A DNA stretch of 64,000 nt. Source: Alloascoidea africana (taxonomy: Eukaryota > Ascomycota > Alloascoideomycetes > Alloascoideales > Alloascoideaceae). Both the position numbers and the translations under genes were made by a program. Shown piece by piece: positions 1-11,984 of this stretch. The notes below the pieces were generated by a model that searched no databases, was not told where the DNA came from, and saw only the letters and a program-made list of their open reading frames with translations. Positions within the stretch are counted from its first letter, which is position 1; every line of letters begins with the position of its first letter. Location: NCBI GenBank assembly GCA_030581615.1, contig JAKTTT010000003.1, forward strand, positions 248,001 through 312,000, in the 5' to 3' direction.

Positions 1-334
1 CTGTCCTCGCCATCGCCGTAGCCGCTGCCACTGCCTCTGCTCCAGCCCGTGTCCATTTCCGTGTCCATGTCCATGTCCATGTCCACATCCACATCCACAT
101 CCATATCATCATCCACATCAGTACCGTCATCATCATCAGCTTCAGCTTCAGTACCATCTTCATCTTCATCCTCGCCCCCGGCCGCCCGCAACCGCACGCT
201 CGCCACTGACCCCAGGCCCCCAGCATAACCTCTAACCTCTAACCCCCTACCTCCCCTCCTCCTCCACGTCCACAATCACGACCGCTCCATCCTCAACCTC
301 AACCTCATCTCCTTCTCCTGGCTCTACCAAAACA
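1..334. other. Simple-repeat-rich leader upstream of the RRM gene
   Basis: Pyrimidine-rich DNA with runs of TGTCCA and CCACAT hexamers and CTTCAT units. The frame of the downstream gene is open from the window edge but is closed by a stop near 235, so the coding region most likely begins at the ATG at 335. This stretch is then promoter or 5' UTR. Confidence 0.6.
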
Positions 335-3301
335 ATGCCCCAGAGGTCGCACTCCTCGTCCGCGCCCTCAGACGCCCCCCCTTACGACAGACCCGGCCCT
401 GCCCATGCTGCCGAATCCTCGGTCTACCCGGTCAAGATATTCAACATCCCAGACCCTATCTTGTCCGCAAACGACTGGAAGACCCTAAAAGATCTGGTCG
501 CTTCCCTCGTCTCCAACCCTTCCTCCGTTCTAAGAGTCACCATCCCCCAGACGAGACCCCATAGATCCTCCTCCCAATTCTCAAAGGATCCCCCAGACTC
601 CTCCTCAATCCCAAACCCTGACCCGGACCATAGGCACGCCATCGTCTACGTAAGGGGTTGGTCAAACGCTGTCGATGCAATTGACTCGATTGCCTGCTAT
701 GAACTGGAAGGAAATCAATTGGCCGCAAAGATCTCAATGGATGCGACCCAACAGCCTCAATTCTTTCATAATCAATCCTACAACCTCCAACGTGATCGTG
801 ATCGTGATCGTGATCGTGATCGTGATACATCGGCCAGTGCCAGTGCCAGCACCAGCAGCACTGGATGGTACCCCCAGTATCATCATCCAGCCTCTGGTCC
901 AGCCTCTGGTCCAGCCAGCAAGATGCCAAACATGAGCATACAACAGCAACAGCAACAGCAACAGCAACAACAACAACAGCAATTGAATCTCCAACCATTC
1001 AACATGTTCTACCGTCCTGGCTATCCTATCCATCCACCGCCCCCTCCTCCTCCAGGAGCAGGAGCAGGAGCTCCTGCTCCTTATCCAAGTTACTATTATG
1101 CATCCCCTAACGTTAGCGGCACTCCTGAATCCCAACAGTCATCCTCCTACTCTTCACAAAGCGTCTTTTCCGTTGTATCCACAGACCAATCTGCTTCCTC
1201 CTCCATGAAACCCAGATCCGGCTCTATCCCATCTCTAGGAAACGTTTCTGGTCCTGGTTCTGGTCCTGGGCCTGGGCCTGGTCCTGGGCCTGGGCCCGGT
1301 GGCAGATTGTCAACATCTTCCGCCATAGGCAGGCATCAGTCGTATCCATATCCACAAGGATCCTCCCATTCCATATCTACCCCCTATTACCCTGGTGGAA
1401 TCGTCCCAAGAAACTTGAACAAACAAATGCCTATGCTATATCCTCTTCAAGCTATACCCACAACCAATCCTTCTTTCCCTTCCCATGCCCCACCCCTTAC
1501 AGACCATCAAAATCCTGCCGCCGTTACCCCTACTCAGGGCGAAAGGAGAGACGATGCAAGGCTCCAATCCTATTCAACTGGTGCTGCAGATTATTACGTC
1601 GCCCAAGGTATTATCCCAAGTTTTTATTACTACTATAGCAATCAGCCTTTCCCGTTTTATCAACAGCAACCCAGCATTCCGGTGCAGAACCAACCGCCAC
1701 CACCACCACCACCACCACCACAGCCACAGCCAAACCAATCTCCATCTTCCCCTAATAAACGACCCTCAAATGCTACAATTCATACATCTCCTCTGAATGA
1801 ATCTGAAACTGGTGCTGCTCAGATAGAACCTGGATCAAAAAGTCCATCCACTCCTTCTGAAAAAGATTCTAAACAACCGTATCAAACCCCCTTATCACAA
1901 TCACAATCTCAATCGCAATCTCAATTACAATTACAATTACAATTACAATCACAATCAACCCCCCAGTCAGATAGTGCTATTGTACAAGATTCTACCTCCC
2001 CACAATCCACCTCTTTGATCGATCCAAATCATCAAATTCAAATTCAAAATCAAAATCAAAATCAAAATCAATTCCAACTTGCTCAGATAGCTACTGGCCC
2101 ACAGGGTATTTCCCCTGAACTGGTCCAACATCATGGCTTACCACCCCAATTACTTTCTCCTCCAAAACCAGGTCAAGCTCCTCCTCTACCTCAACAACTA
2201 TCCCATATGCCTCTTCCTTCTAATATCCCTCTACCACCAATGCCTCCGCCTCCACCTCCTCCAGTACAACCTGACTTGCATCGTTTGTTCATTGGGAATA
2301 TCCCATTTACCACAGAATGGCAAGATTTAAAGGATTTCCTTCGTACTGCCGGTAAAATCCTAAGAGTCGATATCCCCGTTTTCCCCAACGGTAAATCCAA
2401 AGGATTTGCAATTGCCACTTTTGAAGATGAAGCCGACGCAAGAAATTGTATTGAAATGTTCAACGAATGTGTTTTTGAAGGTAGAACTTTAACGGTAAGA
2501 TATGATCGATATCCTAGAATTGGTTCCGCAAGTACAGCTGCAAATGTTGGTATTGGAGCTTACGCTGGTTATGGTTTACCTTACGGTGGTGGTGGATTAC
2601 GAATGGGCTATCATCATCAACCACCACCACCACCACAACATCATCATCACCATCATCATCATCAACAACCGTCATTTCAACAAACGGGTGGGTTTGAACC
2701 TTTGGGGTATGGTCCTGGAATGGCAAGTCCGCCATCCTCTTTTGGACAACCGTCTTTCCAACCGCAGCCTCAACAGCATTTCCAACGGCTTTCTTCAACA
2801 TCAGGTCCATTTCAACAAAGTCCATTTATCCCTCATTCCCAACCTTTTCTTCCTCCTTCACAAAATCAAAATCAACAACAACAACAACAACAGCTAAGAC
2901 GACAAAGTGGTGGAGCACAGTCTGTTCCTGTTCCCCAAGTTATGAAACAATCCACATCTTCAAACCCTTATAATCATTATCTATCAAGCAATGATGATAA
3001 AAAATCAGAGGGAAAAGGAGATTTGGAGGATAATGATAATGATAATGATAATGATAATGGTAAAAGGATAATAGAAAAAGAGGATGGGAAATCCGTTTCT
3101 ACCACAACAACAACAACAACCACGACTGCTGATACATTTAAAGATAAAGAAGTTAAAACAGATACCCCAGTTGAGACGGAGTCTGAGACTGTTGAAACCA
3201 AAGCCAAGGCTAAACCTGACCCTGAACTTGAACCTGAACTTGAACCTGAACTTGAACTTGAACTTGACCCTGAGCCTGAAACAGTTACTGCTAAAGAATG
3301 A
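335..3301 (+). CDS. Low-complexity RNA-binding protein with RRM domain
   Basis: A 988-residue protein. One canonical RRM lies at about residues 648-725, with RNP2 LFIGNI and RNP1 KGFAIATF. A weaker RRM-like fold may lie at about 30-130 (VYPVKIFNIPDP ... AIVYVRGW). Between and after them are long disordered tracts: an Arg-Asp repeat, a Gln run, Gly-Pro repeats, Pro runs, His runs and a C-terminal Glu-Leu/Glu-Pro tail. This layout is typical of fungal mRNA-binding proteins that enter condensates; the role in mRNA fate is inferred from family only. The single RRM plus Q/P-rich scaffold does not let me name a yeast orthologue. The 5' third is GC-richer than the rest. No intron is needed. The start is the first ATG after an in-frame stop. 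Confidence 0.85.
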   Translation: MPQRSHSSSAPSDAPPYDRPGPAHAAESSVYPVKIFNIPDPILSANDWKTLKDLVASLVSNPSSVLRVTIPQTRPHRSSSQFSKDPPDSSSIPNPDPDHRHAIVYVRGWSNAVDAIDSIACYELEGNQLAAKISMDATQQPQFFHNQSYNLQRDRDRDRDRDRDTSASASASTSSTGWYPQYHHPASGPASGPASKMPNMSIQQQQQQQQQQQQQQLNLQPFNMFYRPGYPIHPPPPPPPGAGAGAPAPYPSYYYASPNVSGTPESQQSSSYSSQSVFSVVSTDQSASSSMKPRSGSIPSLGNVSGPGSGPGPGPGPGPGPGGRLSTSSAIGRHQSYPYPQGSSHSISTPYYPGGIVPRNLNKQMPMLYPLQAIPTTNPSFPSHAPPLTDHQNPAAVTPTQGERRDDARLQSYSTGAADYYVAQGIIPSFYYYYSNQPFPFYQQQPSIPVQNQPPPPPPPPPQPQPNQSPSSPNKRPSNATIHTSPLNESETGAAQIEPGSKSPSTPSEKDSKQPYQTPLSQSQSQSQSQLQLQLQLQSQSTPQSDSAIVQDSTSPQSTSLIDPNHQIQIQNQNQNQNQFQLAQIATGPQGISPELVQHHGLPPQLLSPPKPGQAPPLPQQLSHMPLPSNIPLPPMPPPPPPPVQPDLHRLFIGNIPFTTEWQDLKDFLRTAGKILRVDIPVFPNGKSKGFAIATFEDEADARNCIEMFNECVFEGRTLTVRYDRYPRIGSASTAANVGIGAYAGYGLPYGGGGLRMGYHHQPPPPPQHHHHHHHHQQPSFQQTGGFEPLGYGPGMASPPSSFGQPSFQPQPQQHFQRLSSTSGPFQQSPFIPHSQPFLPPSQNQNQQQQQQQLRRQSGGAQSVPVPQVMKQSTSSNPYNHYLSSNDDKKSEGKGDLEDNDNDNDNDNGKRIIEKEDGKSVSTTTTTTTTTADTFKDKEVKTDTPVETESETVETKAKAKPDPELEPELEPELELELDPEPETVTAKE

Positions 3302-5277
3302 GAGAGGATTGTTGAAGTCTTGCTGGATATGGAGAGAAGGAGAAAAGTATTCTTCTGGATACGTGGACTAAACGTATAATCTTTCGAGGTTTGGATTTGG
3401 ATTTGGATTTGGATCCTGAGGATAATAATATAGGAGGAGGGGAAGGGAACGGAAGGAGGGAAGGAATTTTGTTTAGGATCGGATTTTTTTTTTTATTAAA
3501 GAAATGATGATCTCTATGTAGTCAACAGAATATGATCCCAAATCAGTTTTGAAGTTTCCAGTGTCTGTCCAATATCCGATCTGCTGGAAACAACAACAAC
3601 AATTGTTGTTGTTGTTGTTGAAATTATTCCATCATCCCTTGATTTCCCTCCCTTTATTCAACACACACACCCCTTTTTTTTCATTTTTGGGGGGTGTTTC
3701 TTGATTGTTTTGATCTTGAAAAAGTTTAGACAATCACAATAATACGAAATTCGAATTACATACTACTTGGCACATGGTATACTACACTTCATCGTCAACA
3801 TCAACAACAACAACAACAACAACATGATGATGTTGGTTTATGGGATAAGTACAAACCTAGCAACTCCAACCAAGTACCAAGTACCGAAAAACGAAACAAT
3901 GTGGAAACTTTTTTTGAAAACATTTATTTATGATTTCTAAAACAGTTTTACCGAAAAATGTTATTTGTATTTTGAAACAAAACCCCATGAAATGGATGAA
4001 ATAAAGGATCATGATGAATATCTTTGGATACAAAGAATGTGGTGGTGGTGGTGGTGTATCTTTGGGATGGTTTAATTGAAGTATGGGGAAAAAGATGATA
4101 ATGATGATGATGAAAGGATAACTATTTAGAATAGGCGGTTTTATTAATTTCATCTCGATTTTTGAGATTTCATTGGGAATTGCTTTTCAGGTCTTTACCT
4201 TTGCCTTTACCTTTACCTTCTTCTTATTGTTCATCTTCTTTTTTGGAGGGATCAGGAACTTGTTATTGTTATTGTTATTGTTATTGTTTTTGTCATTTTT
4301 TGTCATGTTTTTTTTTATATCGTGTTATTTAAGTTTTGGGACATTCATTTTCTTGGGATCTTTTTTCTTTTGGCAACCTTTTATTTACTAATAACATACT
4401 TTCCACTACACTATATCTAATCAAGTTTAGGAATTTTCTGATACTAATATCCCAATCGGGGTAACAAAAACAAAAAAAAAAGGAATCCATTCATCATTGT
4501 TAATTAATGTATCTTATTCTTATTGTCTTTCCATCCATCATCTATTGGAATAGAATTGTAAATGTCGTTTTTTAATAAATTTAACCCCCTCCCATGAAAT
4601 CATCATAAACCACCACATATAAATCCCATTATCTATACAACTCTATTTTTAACTTTTGTCCAGTTTTAGAGAAAAAGGGTAACTTAAGGGTAAAAGAAAA
4701 ATCCAACCATCTCATTTTATTATTCTTCGTTTGCTTCAGAACTGGAACAAAAAAATTCCGAACCCTGACTTTAAATTTTGCCTTCCTTGACTGTTTTCCC
4801 AATTACAAGAAAATTGACATCTTAGGCATTTAACATACTGTTTACGCATTATCTTGTCTCTGGATCCAAGCGCTGCCAGCGCTGCCGCGCCAGAGCCACC
4901 CACCGCCTTGGAATTTGATGTGTGAAACCAATTCTGAAGCAAAATGACAGGATGAAGATACAACTTAGGAATAGATTTCAGAGTGCATCATCTTTGTTGT
5001 CGGTATTATCTTATTTGGAAACATTTTCATTTCGGACCCTGTATTCCCCCCATTGATTGAAAGCCACTTTTTTTTTTTTTTTCTATATAAATTGTGAAAC
5101 TAAAACCTCTTCTAAAATGTATTGTTTCTTTTTACACTTTTCAAAAATTGAACACGTCTCGTATCCATAGATTTTGAGACACTTTCTTTTTTCTTTGGAA
5201 TTCATAAGCCGGACTTATTGAATCCCAGTTTTTTCTTCTTTTCATCTTCTTTTCCTAACCAAAAAAAAACCAGAAAA
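3302..5277. other. Long AT-rich intergenic region with simple repeats and a palindrome
   Basis: About 2 kb without a supported gene. It holds T-rich and (TTATTG)n tracts near 4260-4295, several CAA/GTT and GAT runs, and a perfect 28-bp palindrome at 3589-3616 made of CAA repeats facing TTG repeats. A small GC-rich patch at about 4865-4910 lies in the presumed promoter of the lyase gene. Open frames here are repeat-driven. Confidence 0.6.
3589..3616. repeat. 28-bp perfect palindrome of CAA/TTG trinucleotides
   Basis: Two 14-bp arms meet at an AATT centre. The left arm is (AAC)n and the right arm is its exact complement. It lies about 290 bp after the RRM gene stop, so it could form a hairpin in the 3' UTR. 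A (CAA)n tract also recurs near 3800. Confidence 0.8.
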
Positions 5278-7017
5278 ATGAAAGTTATCAAACAAATCCA
5301 TCTTTTCACAGGACTGTTGTTCTACACCGATGCTATTCTTGCAACTGTATTCAGTTACAAATCATCAGGATCAGGATCCAGTTTAAGCTCAACAATTTCT
5401 TCAGATAAAATCTCCATGAGAGTTGGCACAAGATATGCTGATAAACTAACTTGGGATGGAACAAATATAAATGGAGGTGCAAATGGTTGCTATGCAAGTT
5501 TTGGTAAAACAACCATTTCTTATACATCATCGGAAGTTGTTAGTGAAACTGATGATATTATGGACGTGGCGTATACTTCCGAATACGGGAAATGGCATAT
5601 TGTTCTTCAAGCTGGGTTGGATGGTTTTTATTCCTATTTTGAAAATACAGGATTACCTGCTGATCTTGGTGAATTCCGAACGGTTTGTCAAATTGATGGT
5701 GATACTTTTAGAAATGCCCGTACCAGTATTAAAGATGGTTCATTACCTACATACCCGGATGATTTCTCAGGTGAAAAAATTCAAGATGAAACTTGGCAAT
5801 TGTCGGATGGATCCTACATCACCAAATATGACTGGTCCAGTCGTATTCAAGAAGAACAGGTTTATGGCACCTATGGCTCCAAAATGGGAATGTGGGTTGT
5901 TTCTCCTAGTACTGATTATTACAATGGTGATAACCAAAAGCAAGAACTCATGATCCATACCTCAGGATCAAATGGTAACACAGTCCTTTTGAATATGCTG
6001 CATGGAACCCATTTTGCTGCCAGTATCAGTGACAATGTTCCAGAGGGGAAAATATGGGGTCCTTGGCTTTGGTATTTCAACGATGGAAGTTGGTCAGATG
6101 CACAATCCCAGTTGGCCAAAGAGAAACAACTTTGGCCATATAGTTGGCTTGATGATACCAACTATCAATCTCGTGGATCTGTTTCTGGAACCTTGAAATT
6201 ATCAGATGGATCACCAGCTGCCTACGTCAATGTCTTCCTTGGTGATGAAGGTTATTCCATGACCCAAGGCGTTGACTATTACTATAACGGCAAAACAGAT
6301 GCAAATGGTAAATTTAACTTTGACAACGTGCGTACGGAGAAGTCATACTACCTACAGGCTTATCCATCTTACGAATCTAAAGACGAGGCCTCTGGAGATG
6401 TAATTGACACTTTCACTTATTCCCAAAAAATTACAGTTAAAAACGGCAAACAGACATCTCTGGGGACATTGACATGGGCTTCGCCAACCTATGAAACAGC
6501 TTGGCAGATTGGCGCCTTTGACCGAACATCAAGGGGTCTTTATCTCGGTGATTCTCCCTATGAACATGGGAAAATCGAAAAATGTCCCTCAGATCTTACT
6601 TTCACCATTGGTTCGTCTTCAGAATCTAGCGATTGGTGCTTTGGAATGGTTGGAGCTGGGACCTGGACTGTCAAGTTCTCGTTGTCCGATGTTCCTTCCA
6701 ATTCCAGCGCACGGCTGTATGTTTCAATAGCCGGATACTCGGGACAGTCCACCTCCATCAGCGGCTCCTCAAGCCGAATGGGAATCTCCGTGAATGGAGA
6801 AGCGCTAGGAGAAGACCTCAACTCGAACGCGATCAAGTCCGACCCTTCTACATACAGATCCAGCACTTTTGGCGGACAGTGGTGGCTGGCGGCGTTGGAT
6901 ATAGAACCGGGTCTACTAGAGACCGGAACAAACACCGTCACCTTCACGAACAAAAAATACACGCAATGGCGCGGATGGATTTGGGACAGCGTGAAGCTCG
7001 TTTGGCTGTATCCGTAG
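5278..7017 (+). CDS. Secreted rhamnogalacturonan lyase, polysaccharide lyase family 4
   Basis: A 579-residue protein resembling fungal PL4 lyases, which cleave the rhamnogalacturonan-I backbone of pectin by beta-elimination outside the cell. Residues 1-22 form a signal peptide. A catalytic beta-sandwich fills about 23-310, followed by an FnIII-like linker (GTLKLSDGSPAAYVNVFLGD, about 320-400) and a C-terminal galactose-binding-like domain ending in WRGWIWDSVKLVWL. Lys183 in TKYDWS and a His of HGTHF (242/245) sit where the family's catalytic Lys and His are expected. The ATG at 5278 follows an A-rich leader and gives a clean signal peptide; the upstream in-frame extension has no ATG. The last 350 bp are clearly GC-richer than the first 1.3 kb. 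PL4 enzymes are scarce in budding yeasts, so either ancestral retention or transfer from a filamentous fungus is possible. Confidence 0.9.
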   Translation: MKVIKQIHLFTGLLFYTDAILATVFSYKSSGSGSSLSSTISSDKISMRVGTRYADKLTWDGTNINGGANGCYASFGKTTISYTSSEVVSETDDIMDVAYTSEYGKWHIVLQAGLDGFYSYFENTGLPADLGEFRTVCQIDGDTFRNARTSIKDGSLPTYPDDFSGEKIQDETWQLSDGSYITKYDWSSRIQEEQVYGTYGSKMGMWVVSPSTDYYNGDNQKQELMIHTSGSNGNTVLLNMLHGTHFAASISDNVPEGKIWGPWLWYFNDGSWSDAQSQLAKEKQLWPYSWLDDTNYQSRGSVSGTLKLSDGSPAAYVNVFLGDEGYSMTQGVDYYYNGKTDANGKFNFDNVRTEKSYYLQAYPSYESKDEASGDVIDTFTYSQKITVKNGKQTSLGTLTWASPTYETAWQIGAFDRTSRGLYLGDSPYEHGKIEKCPSDLTFTIGSSSESSDWCFGMVGAGTWTVKFSLSDVPSNSSARLYVSIAGYSGQSTSISGSSSRMGISVNGEALGEDLNSNAIKSDPSTYRSSTFGGQWWLAALDIEPGLLETGTNTVTFTNKKYTQWRGWIWDSVKLVWLYP

Positions 7018-7459
7018 GTTTCTGCTTCTTCAAAAAAAAGAAGGAGATATTATTAGTCTCTTTTCTTCTACGTAATTACTTAATAATCCAAAGGATTCTT
7101 GCCAAGAAATATGGAAACACCCGTACACCCCTCGGCTTCGTTGCCGTCATACTTTATTCTTTTTCCCTCCATCGAATGAGATCATAGTTTCCTTCTTCTC
7201 CTATTCTTCCGACGTGCAAAAGTTCTACTTTTGGCTTCTTGTTTTCCTCCATCGCCTCACCCCCGCTTGTAGTGTCAGTCGTTTCCTGCACGGACCATAG
7301 CAGTGTCTAACTGGTGAAGAGGGAGTTTCAAACTCAACGTTCACAAAAATCTTTCCGGGTGTGACGAGACCTCGAAGCTTAGCTCCCTTTCTCTACAACT
7401 ATGAACACGCTAGTTATCACTTTCACGTAATATTCCCCCCCAAAAAAAAACATACCAAC
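7018..7459. other. Intergenic region before SLN1
   Basis: About 440 bp holding the 3' end of the lyase transcript and the SLN1 promoter. There is no clear ORF. An A-rich stretch directly precedes the SLN1 ATG. Confidence 0.5.
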
Positions 7460-10400
7460 ATGAAGTTCAAAGTCATTCCGATAAAGATTGGAATACGGCA
7501 ACAGCTGATCATTCTGGTTTGCACCACGGTTCTGTTTTCTTTGATGATATTAGCCATTGTGACCGTATGTTTCTCCGTGTCTCTAGGCAATTTTTTAGTG
7601 TCATCATGTCTCTAACATTTTTCGGATCTATTCAGGGGGTTTACAACTCGCACAATGTCCAGTCTTTATTAGCAGAGCGACTAGAGGTAATAGCACAGTT
7701 AAAGGCCTCTCAACTCGAGCAGGCATACCAATCTTTATACTATCAGGTGAGCTGGCTTGGAACTAAGGATTCTATTCAAACTCCACTGGCACAACATAAC
7801 GCCAAAAATGAAAGCATGGACGTTTGGAATGATGCTAGAGTGACAATCCTTCAATTCTTACTTTCAACAAATGCCTTTGTTGAAGTAACTCTATACGACG
7901 TTCGATACAATGTGGTTCTGAATATGACAAATAACCAAACTGTCCAAATTGACCAAGGTAACGAGGCGCTTCTACCACTTGACAACACCACCTCTTACAA
8001 TACAGACTCGGATTTCCCACTGGTTGCAGGACCATTCCTCAATATCACAAATGGTTCATCACCTCCAGTTCTTACTATGGAAGAAACTGGAACGAACAGC
8101 TCATCTCCTTTTTATGTAATGTCAATTACAACCACCATTTACAGTAATGTCTCGAGCATAGTATTTCAACCGACGTTATCTGGTTTTATGACCGTCACGA
8201 TGAGCGCAAATTCACTGTATTCAGTCATTAATACCAGTCAAGCATCTTCAAGTCCTTATGACAATGTTAACATGTTTATTGTTTCGAAATATAATGATGA
8301 TTCTTTTCATTATCTTTTCGATTCACCAGAATCATCGACTAGGTCAATATCAATGGACGATTATTGGCCAGCCTATTTGGCATTAAATAGTACGGAATCC
8401 GGCGCGAGAAAAAACGTCAAGACTCCTACGGGCAGTGTTGTGGCAGTGGGATACTCGGGTGCATACCTCTCTTCGCAAAGATGGGGGATACTTATAGAAC
8501 AACCAATGAAACGATTTAACAAGCCAACCAGAGAGTTACGAAACTCCATCATTGGAACCGTTCTTGGAATAGCTGGGTTTATGTGTATTATCACATTCCC
8601 CCTTGCTCACTACTTTGTGCGGCCGATTACACGCCTTAGACAAGCCACTGAACAAACCGCTCTGAGGCAAGAGGATATGCCGAAGGGCGACGACGGTAAC
8701 AGCAGTGGGAGGAATATTAGCTTGTCTTCTTCCGATTCTCATGACTCTGATCCTACCCCTCAAACTTCAAACAATGGCATTCATCGGGATAATATCGAGG
8801 AACATAACTCTTCGTTGACTGATGACTCCGCAACAGTCACCCATTTTTGGGGTTCAAGGTTTTTTCCGCATTCAAGACAAAGAAGTCTTAAGGGGTTGAC
8901 GGAATTGGGACACCTGAAGGGCTGCAAGAGCAAGCAGAGGTCCTCGGATGACCAAGAAAAGAGATTAGGTTGGGAGACAGATACAGGCTTTAGGATACCG
9001 AAGAGAATTCCAAAAACAAGGGGGTTTTTCAGAGATGAGCTGACGGACTTGACAGACACCTATAACTTGATGACCGATGAACTGTATAAACAATATGCCC
9101 ATTTGGAAGATCGAGTGAAAGAGCGTACTCGTGAGCTAGAAAAAGCCAAAGTTCAAGCTGAAGCAGCAAATGAAGCGAAAACAGTGTTTATTGCAAATAT
9201 ATCTCATGAGCTACGAACACCTCTAAACGGCATTCTTGGTATGACGGCAATAGCTATTGCAGAAAGGGATATGACAAAAATACGGGATTCGTTAAAGTTG
9301 ATTTTCAGATCTGGAGAACTGCTTCTGCATATTCTTACAGAGTTGCTCACGTTTTCCAAAAATCAGGTGAATAGGGCAAAATTAAAGGAAAGAGAATTTG
9401 TTTTGTATGAGATTGCCATGCAAATCAAATCCATCTTTTCAAAAGTGGCAGATGACCAGAATGTCAAGTTGACAACAACTCTTTTGCCGGATTTTATTCA
9501 TTCAATGGTTCTATATGGTGATTCCAACAGAATCATACAGGTTGTTATGAATCTGGTTTCTAACAGCTTAAAATTCACACCTGAGAATGGATCAGTGAAC
9601 GTCAGAATGAGGCTGGTTGGAGAATATGACGAAGAAGCAAGTGCAGCAATTGATTACAAAGAAGCGATGGTAAAGAAAGAGGTTGATATAACTGACCTCT
9701 CCGGAGGACAACTATCTTCTGGTTTGGAAGGAAACAGCGGTATCATTCATAATAATGCAGGTATTACCAACCATTCTTTGGAGAGAGTTACACCCAATGA
9801 TGCCAATGACAATGACGATGAGAAGAGCATTAGAACATGCTCTACTTTATCATATGATGCCCGAATGTTTGAGGAACTGAGCGAAGATTCTAACAACAAT
9901 GCAAATACAGATTCACCAGTGTCTTCTAATGAATCTTCAAAGCCACACAAATCAATTGCTAGACCGTTGAATAAGGAGAGGACCTTTGTGTTTGAATTTG
10001 AAGTTGAAGATACGGGCTCTGGAATTTCGCCTGCTTTACAGGAGAAAGTGTTTGAGCCGTTTGTTCAAGGTGACCAGACTTTATCTAGATCTCATGGTGG
10101 TACTGGCTTGGGGCTTTCAATCTGTAAACAGCTTGCAAATATGATGCATGGAGATATGACCTTAAGGTCTACTGTTGGAGTAGGGTCTGTGTTCACTCTA
10201 CGTATCCCGCTGAAGCAAGTTAAGGAGATTGTGCTTGTTGACCATGGGTCATCTGTACCTGGAGAAGATGTCAATTGTACATTGTTGTCAGGACCGTTAA
10301 ATGATGATGCTATACGAGAATTTATTCCTCCAGATGTCATTAATGCTTCTCCCTTTGATGTTGAATCTTCTTCCTCAGTTCCTGGACTGGAATCCCCAAT

Positions 10401-11253
10401 TGGAAATACTGATACGGATTCTCCAACAACTTTGGAGTTGGATACAATTCGCCATCGCCACCAAGAAGAAGGAACTGACCAATTATCAGAGCTCAACTCT
10501 GCTATTGTTAAAAATAAAACAAGAAAAGCAGATCTGATGATTCCAACTGCATTGATTGCGGAAATTAACAAGAACAATTTAATGGCATCACAACAGCTTC
10601 AACAAAGAACTGGTAGTCTAGGAAGCACAAGCAGCCCAAAGGCAAACGGCATCGGAAATGGGTACTCCACTCCACTCCTATCACCGCGTCTCATTCGGAT
10701 TCTGGTAGCTGAGGACAATACGGTGAATCAGGAGGTAATCAAGAGAATGTTGCAACTAGAAGGTTTTAATGATATTATCATTGCCTGTGATGGAGAAGAT
10801 GCTGTTCAAAAAGTTAGAGATGCTGTGAATCATCAGATTCGGTTTGATTTAATTTTAATGGATGTTCAAATGCCGAGGATGGATGGAATCTCAGCAACCA
10901 AAATCATTCGAGAGGAATTAGGATACAAGCATCCAATTGTGGCCCTTACAGCATTTGCAGATGAGAGTAACGTCAAGGAGTGTAAAAAGGTAGGCATGTC
11001 AGGGTTTTTATCCAAACCCATTAGGCGGGGGCAACTACACAAGATTTTGACGGAATTTTGTCCAAAAGCAAGGCTACCACCAGATCCGAATGATCAATCT
11101 AGCCATGGGAGTATCAGTATATCCAGAACTCAGTCGAGAACGGGTCTGACAGAGGGATCCAGATCGAATTTGAACAGTCCTGTTGCAATAACCAAAAAAG
11201 CAAATGTTGCCACAGATGGTTCCGATTATTTTGCACACAAACCTGTTCATTAA
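7460..11253 (+). CDS. SLN1: Hybrid sensor histidine kinase of the HOG osmosensing pathway
   Basis: Two exons, 7460-7564 and 7636-11253, join in phase 0 to give 1240 residues, close to the 1220 of S. cerevisiae Sln1. The 71-nt intron has donor GTATGT and branch CTAAC. Exon 1 supplies the cytoplasmic start and first membrane segment (about residues 14-35). An Asn-rich extracellular sensor follows, then a second membrane segment (GTVLGIAGFMCIITFPLAHY), a disordered linker, a coiled-coil approach, the dimerisation box HELRTP with phospho-acceptor His559, ATPase boxes NLVSNSLKFTP, DTGSGI and GGTGLGL, and a C-terminal receiver with Asp1111 in ILMDVQMP. By family knowledge it sits in the plasma membrane, autophosphorylates in iso-osmotic medium and passes phosphate to Ypd1, keeping the HOG MAPK cascade off. 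Without removal of the intron the first membrane helix is lost. Confidence 0.97.
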
Positions 11254-11984
11254 TAATCGGGTTACTTGATACACACATTATTATCAACTTTTATTTATGA
11301 CGACCTACGAAGTTGGGTAGGTAGGTAGTCTTTTATTTTCAGATCACTTGTTACTAAAATGGATCGGTAGGGATTTTTATGTTCATACGTTTCTTTTTTT
11401 TTCTTCTTTTTTTATTCCCCTCTTTATTAACTTTTTTTATTCCTTTTGGCTTTTCCTTTTGTATATATTGTGTTTTTTTGCTATTGCAAGTTTCTTTTTT
11501 TGGAGATCCAAAAAAGATAGATGTTTAAGGGATAAATGTTCCAGTAAAATGCAGTTTTTTTATTTGTTATATCCTGGACCTTTTTTATCATATTATTATT
11601 TTGTCTTTTTTTCGTTTTGTATTCTCGCTGTCTATATCTTTTTTTTCTTATTTTTGTCAAGTTCAAAAACTTCACCATTAAAAAAACTTTTTTTATTTTG
11701 TTAAATGGTCATAATAGTTAGCTAGCATTGGCTTAATTTCTTACACAGTTTAATGTTTTTACAGTTTAAATAAAGAAAAATAAAAGTTTGAATAGTGAAA
11801 TCTACAACTCGATTCTGGATGATTAAAAGCCGGAATCGGTAGTTCAGATCTGGCAGATAACGGGTTTTTACAGAAACGAGACAGCAAAAAAAACCAAGTT
11901 ATAAACTTCTCAGTGCTAAACTAAAACATCTTCCACTCAATGTCTCCTTCTCCAAAGGATCATCTTCCACATATTAAAAGGAGC
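11254..11984. other. T-rich intergenic region between convergent SLN1 and NTF2
   Basis: About 730 bp of strongly T-rich then A-rich DNA with no supported gene. It is expected to hold the 3' ends of both convergent transcripts. Confidence 0.6.

Noticed and set aside
4173-4391. Leu/Phe-rich frame in the T-rich intergenic region
   Set aside because: Created by T-rich simple repeats, with no ATG at its start and no family.
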